Source: Reticulitermes lucifugus (Eukaryota > Arthropoda > Insecta > Blattodea > Rhinotermitidae). Taken from it: 33,006 nucleotides of DNA. The notes beneath the pieces are model-generated. The model worked only from the letters and a program-made list of their open reading frames with translations, did no database searches and was not told where the DNA came from. The stretch lies in NCBI GenBank assembly GCA_026260175.1, contig JAKCWW010006301.1, positions 1 through 33,006 of the forward strand, given 5' to 3'. This document shows positions 22,207 to 30,358 of the stretch, piece after piece (position 1 is the stretch's first letter; every line of letters begins with the position of its first letter). Both the position numbers and the translations under genes were made by a program.

Positions 22207-22272
22207 TATTATTGTACATTATATTTTGATGTGAGCAGAAATATGTCCAACAAAATATAATGTAAAATAATA
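22207..22272. repeat. Near-perfect AT-rich hairpin
   Basis: The arms 22,207-22,228 and 22,251-22,272 are reverse complements at 21 of 22 positions (core CATTATATTTTG / CAAAATATAATG), with a 22-nt loop. It sits between the CpG-rich block and the first exon of the RS-protein gene. Confidence 0.7.
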
Positions 22273-22339
22273 TTTCTTAATAAGTGTATTTAGTAGATAT
22301 GTAATAATTTAGAAGTTTTCTTTTTTTAGTGCCATTACG

Positions 22340-22674
22340 ATTAATAGTGATGGTGGGGTGTGAAGGACCGGGTATGGCAAAGCGGCAGGCTACTTTGCCG
22401 GTGTCATGCTACATAGTTCCGTAAGTTAATACCAGGAGCATGCTTTACCCACAGCAGTAACGCACGAAGGCGCCGCATGTGACGGTGCAGATCACAGATT
22501 ATCTGTGTAGATTCACGTTTCCACGGAGTCTGTGTCCGAGAGTCAGCGAGTAGTAATGTGTGGTCAGCGAGGCCATAGTTGAGGGTAACAGGGTTAACGA
22601 ACGTAGTTTGTTGATGGGGTTGCAGAGCTGTGCTGGCATTTCACAAAGTGTTAGGTGTACTTTAAAAGTAGATG
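22340..22674 (+). other. Probable 5' non-coding first exon of the RS-protein gene
   Basis: CpG-rich sequence (ACCGGGT, GCGGCAGG, ACGCACGAAGGCGCCGC, GAACG) that ends at a near-consensus donor, GATG/GTAAGTATG (GT at 22,675). Joined to the acceptor at 25,066 it reads ...GATG-AAAATGTG. In the frame of the downstream protein this creates a TGA exactly across the junction, so the exon is untranslated and the protein must start in exon 2. The start of transcription is unknown, and 22,340 is only where the CpG-rich stretch begins. A weaker internal donor, CC/GTAAGT, lies at about 22,421. Confidence 0.55.
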
Positions 22675-25066
22675 GTAAGTATGCTCCTCGTTTTTATTAA
22701 AAGTTCTGCATTGATTGAAATGAGACGGCGTCATCCGTTTTTGTACGTACATTTCAATGTTTAGAAACAATGTGGGAACGTGAATATGAAAATGAGCTAA
22801 TTGATTTGCCAGACGTCAGGTTGCTTATTATATTGGAGAATGATATATATTTTTAACAGAGAATCTTTGTGGTTGCTCCACAATTGAAAGTTCTGCACCT
22901 GTGTAAGTATGTTGAGAGATTCCACACATAGGCGGAGTTCTCTTAAAATTAATGTTGCAGTTGAAGTCTGTGACATATTATGTTAGAAGCTAAAATGTTT
23001 TGCTGTGTTTGTTTGGCGGCCGTGAATGGGTGTATTTTTCGTGTAGGTTTGTAATAAATTTAATGAATTCTGGTTGGCAATTAGTGAACATATCAAGTAA
23101 CAAAATTCTTTGTACATAAATGATACAGTACATGCTGCACTGTTATACAAACTGGGTGAAGGCTTACACCTGACAGATGTAGATCAGCTGTTATAGTTCA
23201 GGTTTTTCTTTGAGTATATGTTAACTTTTGTAATGAGAATCAGTATAAAATTTTTTAAGAGTTTTTGTTGTTTTTGATATTAGCTTTTGGGTTCGATGAA
23301 GTGCAGGGAATTTCTTTAGTGGCTGATCAGCTGTTAGTTTCCCAAGAGGGACTGTTCCTCATGGAGGTACTTTGACATTCATAAGCTGCTTATAAAACCA
23401 ACCATGAGTAATTTAACATTCAGAAGTGGCTGAATTTGTTTGATCACGATGAGATGACATGTCCTTCTGTCTTGTCTGTGGATTACAGGCTATGCTGATT
23501 TGTAATTCATGTTTATATCAAGTAATGTTAATGTTTACATTGATTAAGTATAACACTGTAAGTTTACTGTGACAGAGATGTCAGAAGTAACAAATTTTGT
23601 GCACCGCATTGAATGTGTAAGATGTAGTTCTGATAAATGATTTTTTAATCCAGACATCTCTAACTGGAGATGACAGTTCTGATTGTGCAGCTTTTACTGT
23701 GTCACATTCCACACTTCTGCTTTTTATTACTGCAGGGAACATAATATGCAAACAAAGAGTTATGTCACTTTGACACAAAGTTACACAGTTTCTTGCACAC
23801 TTCTGCTTATTGTGATACTGATTGACTAACTACATACAAAAATAAAACCTCCACCCCCCCCTCACCAAAATGTGAAGGATGTGCAAACCTATCTAGGACT
23901 TTTGTGACCACATGGTATCAGGAGATGTGGGATGCCTTAACAAATTGTATTCCATATTTAACTAAGCATCCACTTGGTGAGAAATTTTATCTTGGGAGAT
24001 TTTAGGTTCTCGTGCTGATATTAAAATTACTGTTTGTGGGATATGATACCCTGTATTTAGCTAAGTAGTTGTCTGGTAAGCAGACTACATGTTGTCACAT
24101 CAAAAAAGCTGCTTCATGTTATATTATCATCTTCCCATCAGAGTTCCAGCTAGAAAATCCTTCAAGAAGTTAGGATAGATGTGTTTGCATCCTGTCACAG
24201 TAGTTGCAGTCTTATTCTTCACCATATGAAATTAGGTCTCTTTACCTATTTATTGAACTTATTTTTGCAGTAATACATGTGTACTTTAGTCCAAATATTT
24301 TGTTACTGGTCTTAGGTTTTTATTCTTGTATGATATTGATAGTGCAGATGATGTCACCATAAAGTGGGTCAATAACAAAATTGTCCTTGGATCAAATTTT
24401 GTTGGTACATACATACATATACACATACATTCACCGATCCAATATCCACGCAAGTAGGATTGGATATGGAATTCGTCAAGAAGGCATTGTTGATCAAATG
24501 GAACAGTGAAAAGTTCAAACTAATATCGAAAAAGATCATTTGATTTTATTTCAGTAAATTGTACTCGTACCATAATTTCATTTGTTCTTACCTGTCATTG
24601 TCAAACTGTGACCATAAAGCTGTGTTTAGTCAGTAAATACTGATTGTGTCAGAGATAAATCTGTAATCAAAGTGTATCTGGTAATGTTATCCAAAACTGT
24701 ACTACAAATTTTCAAAGGACCTTTACTTTTACTGTGCCAAAAAGTCATTAAGTATGTTTATCAAACCCTTAATTTATGCAAAACAAGACTATTTCGGGGG
24801 GCTGGTGCAGGAATGGGTGAATGTATATGTTGTAGTTTAAAAAATTTAGGGATAAAAGTTAACACTGATGAAGTAACCTGAATTGCTGAATCAAAACTTT
24901 GGGTCTGAAATTGTTAACAAATTCTGGTGTCATGAACAACTTTGAAGCAATGCATGCACTTCATAAAATGAGGAGTGTCAGTGTGCGTGCGGGTGTGTGT
25001 GTGTATGTGTGTCATAGATTTCTATAATTATTAGTTTCTAACAGTGACTTTTCTTGTACTTGACAG
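22675..25066 (+). other. First intron of the RS-protein gene (2.4 kb)
   Basis: Begins GTAAGTATG and ends TTCTTGTACTTGACAG. Non-coding, AT-rich, with a GT-rich microsatellite close to its 3' end. No repeat family was recognised in the rest. Confidence 0.6.
24978..25013. repeat. GT-rich microsatellite near the intron acceptor
   Basis: Imperfect (GT)n about 55 nt before the acceptor of the giant exon. Intronic GT/UG runs bind splicing regulators of the CELF and TDP-43 classes in other systems; any effect here is inference. Confidence 0.85.
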
Positions 25067-27758
25067 AAAATGTGATGCAGGAAATATGTCACAGGATGTG
25101 AAGGACTTTGATTGTCAGAATGGTCTTAAGCAGAAAATTTCTGAAAAAAAGGATTCTGATGAAGATCTATACTTTGACGAGGAACTGAATAGCTATCTGA
25201 ATCAGTTAGAAGCAATTCCTATTGAACTCTTTGAAGAAAACTGTGGAGATAGTTCTGATGGCAGTAAGAGATGTAAGAATGCTTTTACTGAAAGAACACA
25301 GGCTGCAAGCAGAAATACTTATGCGTGTCCGTCCACAGCTGAGGATGCTGAGTCTGCTGCAAGTATCAGCAGTTTTATTGAAAAGACTGTCTCTAACGTT
25401 TTACAGAAGAAAGGGCAGGAAGAAAGTAAAATGTCTGTTGGCACAATTAATGAGCAAATGGGTTCAGATTCGGAGAAGGATTTATCCATTGCAGTATGTG
25501 GGCAGATGATATCAAGGTCTAGACAGAAAACAGTAAGAGCTGATACAGTGATAAACACATATGGGAATTGTAGAGAGCAGTCTCCAGAAGAAGAGTCATT
25601 TTCAACCTTTGAAAATCCCAACAGAGTTACTAGTTCAGAAAACTCGCCTGCTAGAACTGTGATATCTACTTCTGTGAAAAGAGTCTCAAAATTGGAAACA
25701 GATTCACAGAGAACTAAGAAGAGAAGAAAAAGGAAGGAAAGAGAATACAGTGAAAACTGTTTGTCAGACAGTGGAACTAAAAATAGTGTAAATGCTGAGA
25801 AAATTATGGAAGAATCAGTGTCTTCAACACGAGAAAAGGGTGGAATGAAAAAATATATTATTTCTTGCATGGAAGCTGTCTGCAGATTGGAAACTGAATC
25901 TCCAGTATCACACAAAAAATATTGTGATGACAGTAATGATGAAGATGATAAGAATCTATATTCTATTGATATTATTAAGACGGAAAATAATTTACGAAGA
26001 TACAGGAGGGATTCCTCCTCTTCATTATCGTCATCTTTTTCTGGGAGAGAAACTGTTATTTTGCCTTTGGAAGATCACAGACTGCCTCATCTGAAGGAAG
26101 AACTGCGGTGTACTACTCCAAATAAATGGAAAACATGTGTCCTGGAACACAGTTCATCATCAGAAAGCTTGTTTCAGTCAGCAGATGACGTTTGTGTGAT
26201 CTCAGAAGATGAACCATCACCCTTTCCCATTTCCAAAGCCATATTAGATATTGCATCAAGTCAGATTGTGTCAGATGTCATTGAAACAAAAAATGATCTT
26301 GCATTGCCAAAAGCTGATTGTTTCAAAACTACATCAGACTGTGCTAAAATATTTTCAGAAACATGCGAGAGTGATCCTATATTGACAAAGGAAAGAAAGA
26401 AGTATGGACTTTTGGAAAAAATACAGTCCAAGTCTAGTGATCTGCAAAGACAATCTCCTTCTCCCTCACTCTCTCCTACCACAGAGTCACAGTTGACATC
26501 TGATAGCTGCAACGGTGAATGTAAGGTTTTGCAGCCAAAAGCAATAGCAAGAAAACGAGGTCCCAGAACACCATCACCATGCAGTCCCCCTAGAGTAACT
26601 GCATCTGATCTTTCAACACTTGGACACAAATCATTGACTCCCTCTCCACCAAGGTACTCAGGATCAGCGTCTATTCATGGAATGTTTCCTAAATCCAACA
26701 TTTCACCCATTTTGGTTTCCACTGAACAACAAACTGACAAACTGAGAACACCAACAGGTTCAAGTTCTGATTGTTCATCAAAAGCAGAAGTTGAATCAAG
26801 TAAGCCAAAAGATAAACTGCATGGGTCAGTACTGGTTCAGGGTACCAAATTGTTTACCCCGAAGGATAGTAAGTCCACATCCATCTCACCTGAAGAAAGC
26901 TCTGTGAGTTGTAAATCCATGTCACCTGTAAGTAGTTGTAGATCATATTCACCAGCAAGGAAAAGATCTGGATCGCGCACTGTGGATCGTAAGTCCATGT
27001 CATCTGTAAGTAGTTGCAGTTCATATTCACCAGCAAGGAAAAGATCTGGATCGCGCACTGTGGATCGTAAGTCCATGTCATCTGTAAGTAGTTGCAGTTC
27101 ATATTCACCAGTAAGGAAAAGATCTATATCGAGGACACAGAGAAGGAGTTGGAAGTCACAGTCAAGATCTCCATGTAAGTACAGGAGACGATCTAGATCA
27201 GTGTCACCCTGGAGGAGAAAGTGGAAGAAACAGAGATCAAGTTCCAGATCAGTATCTCCACAAAAATGGCGATGGAGATCAAGAAGTCCATGGAGAGGAA
27301 GAGCTAGATCAAGGTCTCGGGTAGTAACTAGATATTGCAGGTCAAGAGGCAGGAAGTCACGATCTAGAAGAGGTTCACGGTCTCCTAGAAGATATTCGCG
27401 GTCTCCTAGAAGGTATTTGCGGTCTCCTAGAAGGTATTCACGATCTCCTAGAAGATATTCACGGTCTCCTAGAAGATATTCACGTTCTCCTCGAAGATAT
27501 TCACGATCTCCTCGAAGAGTTTCTCGAAAACGCAGAAGACGATCAAGTTCGCTGTCAATTAGTCCTCCATCTGCAGCAGAAAAAAGGATGAAGCTGAAGG
27601 AGAAAACAGAAACTGCATTGTGTTCAATAGTTGCTGCTTTGAATGGGACTCAAAGTGCTGCTACAGCAGTGAGTGTCGCTCGAAGACAGAATGCATCTGC
27701 TGCCAGTACTGTTTCATCAGTGCCATCAGGTGCCTTGCCTACTGTGCAACTAACACAG
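25067..27758 (+). CDS. Large RS-rich nuclear protein, exon 2 with the start codon
   Basis: Translation starts at ATG 25,086 (MSQDVKDFDC; A at -3) and runs 891 codons to the donor ACACAG/GTACAC in phase 0. The earlier in-frame ATG at 25,044 lies in the intron. Residues 23-51 are acidic (DSDEDLYFDEELNSYLNQLE). A basic KKRRKRK cluster near residue 210 could be a nuclear localisation signal. Residues up to about 600 are Ser/Glu/Lys-rich and probably disordered. Residues 609-825 form an RS domain: three 26-residue tandem repeats (RKSMSSVSSCSSYSPARKRS and so on), Arg/Ser/Trp-rich sequence, then seven RSPRRYS heptads. RS domains are phosphorylated by SRPK/CLK kinases and bind splicing factors. No RRM, zinc finger or other fold is visible, so the family is not recognised. 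Confidence 0.85.
26911..27144 (+). repeat. Three tandem 78-bp repeats in the RS domain
   Basis: Units start at 26,911, 26,989 and 27,067, each 26 codons (RKSMSSVSSCSSYSPARKRS plus GSRTVD). Copies 1 and 2 differ in a few bases and copy 3 diverges at its end (SISRT). The near-identity indicates recent duplication or gene conversion. Confidence 0.95.
27378..27524 (+). repeat. Seven 21-bp repeats encoding RSPRRYS
   Basis: Seven consecutive units of RSPRRYS, with one RSPRRYL (third-last residue region of unit 2) and a final RSPRRVS. Synonymous third-base differences (CGG/CGA/CGT, CCT, AGA/CGA) show that the amino-acid pattern is retained while the DNA drifts, which suggests selection on the protein. 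Confidence 0.95.
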
Positions 27759-29130
27759 GTACACTAAATTGTGCTGTAACTGCAGGAACAGTTTGAGACC
27801 CTATATTACACGACTACAAACTTAAGGAATTGTGTGCATCTCCTCGTTATAGGCGTGAAGTTGCACTAAAAAATTAAGATTGTGGTCAGACTTTTGATAT
27901 TGTGTAGTCTTGCAGGTGGTTACCAATGTTTATAAGAGGCTATGTGGCAGGTTCATCTGAAGTGTAAACCACGTACAAAACTATGTTTTGTCACAACCTG
28001 GAAGACCCACAGTCTTCATTGTCACCTCCCCTCCCCCCCAAATTGTGAAATTATGCCCAGCAGCACAGTTCTGGTGCATGCTGTGTTATTACCTCTTGAT
28101 TTTCAGTTGGCGAGTGATTTCACGTAAAACACTTATAGGTGCAAGCATCTCGAGCGTATCTTTCAAGTGTTTCATACAACACACGGTGTGAAGATTCTGA
28201 TCTTCTGGGATACGATGCTGTGTCTGTTTAGTGGTTCCCAACATTGCAAAGGCGACACAGCCCTTTGAAACATCAAGAACAACACAGTGTCACACCCCAG
28301 AAGACTTGAAACCTCAGCACCAGTGCTATAAGAAATTAAAATCTCACAACAGTTACTATATTTTCTCTGTAATCTAGAAACCAATTTACATAATGCTGCT
28401 CCTAGAATGCAGAGAAAACCTTCTATGTGCATGTAGTAACAGAATATGGAATTGCATGTTGAAAGAACATAAACAGGGCTCTTTTCATTGCAATGCCCAC
28501 TGTACACCTAATAGCCTTGAAGGAATTGCACATTTTGTACATTTTGATTCTGTTATTCTTCTCCTGGGTAAGTAAAGTTAGATAATCGACATTCACAACT
28601 CTTATTTTAATAGACACGATGTATGAACGTCAGGATAGATTGGTGGCGGATTTCTGTAATGACAAACCGTTGGGTTCCATTACATGAGAGAATTTCTTGA
28701 ACTGTTGAATAATTGTCATTTGCTGAGGGAAGACCCGATACCAGGGACGTAGTATGGCAGTTATTGCATCATATGTTCTGAAATGTATAACACAGCACAA
28801 AGGTGTAGGTAAGGGGATGAAGTTGGTTGTGCTCAACATTATGGCATGTGAAAACGTGGAGTTAAAACTCTCCATATTTTTAATTTGTAGTGAAAATCAT
28901 ACCCATTGGGAATTTACCTTCAGTGAATGAACCTGGTTAATGTGCAATTGTATATGGTTATTAAGTCCATTTTTCATACTTGCTGTATAAATATGTGCAG
29001 GTTCTTAATTGTGATAACGTTGAAATATTTGCACAATAGTGCAATTGTTGGTTGGTAAGTGTTTTCTGTTACCATAATGCACGGTGAACAAAAAGTTAAG
29101 TTGTTGAAATATTTGTTTCATGTGTAGCAG
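27759..29130 (+). other. Intron (1.37 kb) with a palindromic repeat
   Basis: Starts GTACAC and ends TTTCATGTGTAGCAG. It contains the repeat at 28,186-28,355. The remaining frames in it show no protein likeness. The sequence from about 28,620 to 28,870 lacks recognisable coding signals. Confidence 0.55.
28186..28355. repeat. TCTGGGAT..GTGT dispersed repeat, copy 4, palindromic
   Basis: The left part, GTGAAGATTCTGATCTTCTG then GGATACGATGCTGTGT, is matched in reverse complement by the right part, ACACAGTGTCACACCCCAGA then AGACTTGAAACCTC (about 28,283-28,318). This shows that the dispersed family is an inverted-repeat element of which the other copies are halves. Confidence 0.6.
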
Positions 29131-29298
29131 GCTGCTTGTACACAAACAGCAGGGGCCAGTACTGCATTCGTTGACAGTGATCGCCACTACCCAAAGCATT
29201 ACAATTATCTACCACCATCTGCCCATACTTACCCTGCCCCATCATATCAGCACAATCAGACATATCACCTGCAGCCATATCAGAATCTCTACTTTCAG
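29131..29298 (+). CDS. RS-rich protein, Tyr/Gln/Pro-rich exon
   Basis: The exon is 168 nt (56 codons), phase 0 at both ends, between GTGTAGCAG and TTTCAG/GTAAAG. It reads AACTQTAGASTAFVDSDRHY, then PKHYNYLPPSAHTYPAPSYQ, and HNQTYHLQPYQNLYFQ. The Tyr/Gln/Pro composition is typical of prion-like, condensate-forming segments of RNA-binding proteins; that is inference. The acceptor is a TAGCAG tandem (NAGNAG), so use of the first AG would add one Gln. Confidence 0.75.
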
Positions 29299-29945
29299 GT
29301 AAAGTCCAGTTTTGTTATGTTGACTGTACCCCGCCAGTTTTATTGCAATGCCTGTTTGTTTTGCACTTCATCTATAACAACCTTTTTTTCCATAAGAATA
29401 ATTAAGCTGCATTAATGTGTTACTAAGGTTCACATAAGTAACACAAAAACAATAAATACAGTTTATTAAGAAATTTTGCTTTAAACTGTTATTAATGTAC
29501 ATATATTCAGTAAAAATTATACCAAAGTTTAGTTTTTTTTCTTTAAGTCCACTTCTGTGTGGTGCCATAGGTGCAGATGTACATCAGCTCTTTGTGTTGG
29601 TTCACAGTGAACCCATCAGTATATGTTTCTCAGATTTTGTGTGTTCTAAAACCAGTGTGATTGGACATCAGCTGGAAGCATTATAGGGAAATGTGCAACT
29701 GTCATAAGAATCATCAGTATTAATTGTACAGCAGCACTATAGCAAAACAGTTCTCGATGAAGAGCACAGTAACAGGAACAGCCATATAAATGTCGACATT
29801 GACATAACTGGACACATGCAGAACATGCCATAGTTTAACACTGAACTACAACAGAATAAGACTGTGGTGACAATTTTTAATTTAATTTAGGTTAGTTTAC
29901 AATCTCTTAACAGTTTTTAACATTGATGTAAACTTTTTTTTGCAG
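29299..29945 (+). other. Intron (647 nt)
   Basis: GTAAAG to a strong T-rich acceptor (TTTTTTTTGCAG). No repeats or coding signals recognised. Confidence 0.6.
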
Positions 29946-29963
29946 AGAAAAGATGACATGAAG
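29946..29963 (+). CDS. 18-nt microexon encoding RKDDMK
   Basis: Acceptor CTTTTTTTTGCAG, then AGAAAAGATGACATGAAG, then donor GTAAGA. Phase is 0 on both sides, so it inserts or omits six charged residues without disturbing the frame. Both splice sites are strong, which argues against a chance match. The context (between Tyr/Gln-rich and Pro-rich exons) suggests a regulated linker. Confidence 0.65.
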
Positions 29964-30358
29964 GTAAGAATCCCTGCTTCAATTTGTCATAGTGCAAAAT
30001 GCTTTTGTTTACCTGTTTTATAAATGGGCAAAATCTGAATTGATTTTGCAGTTGTGCTTTATATTTGCTTTGAGATGTAATGTAAGCAGTGCACTGGTTA
30101 AGTGAGTAAAAGGTAAAGTTGTCCCTATGCACACCATGAAGGCATATAGGGGGGTGGAGTTATAGCTCCACACATGGAGATTCATAAAATAGTGGGAAAG
30201 AAACATCCATGATATTTCATCCAGCATTATACAAAATGTTCCTGGAGGGTATGAAAAGAACTCAGACATGAAGTTCACATGCCATGTACAAATTTATTAT
30301 CCTGTGTGGATTTTGTGTACAGTTCATGTTGAAAATCACTTTTATTTTTCCATTACAG
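29964..30358 (+). other. Intron (395 nt) with a SINE-like fragment
   Basis: Bounded by AAG/GTAAGAATC and TTTTTCCATTACAG; contains the copy-3 repeat at 30,108-30,174. Confidence 0.65.
30108..30174 (+). mobile_element. SINE-like dispersed repeat, copy 3 of 3 (5' part)
   Basis: AAAAGGTAAAGTTGTCCCTA, then TGCACACCATGAAGGCATAT and GGAGTTATAGCTCCACAC. It matches the first third of the copies at 8,990 and 14,753. It is truncated and lies in a 395-nt intron, in sense orientation. Confidence 0.65.

Noticed and set aside
25044..25085. N-terminal extension MTFLVLDRKCDAGN in front of the RS protein
   Set aside because: The acceptor AG is at 25,065-25,066, so most of the extension is intron, and the splice to the first exon creates an in-frame TGA.
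25319..27108. Minus-strand and +1 frames across the giant exon (up to 198 codons)
   Set aside because: Mirror frames of a biased, repeat-rich coding region; the antisense of Ser/Arg codons is naturally stop-poor.
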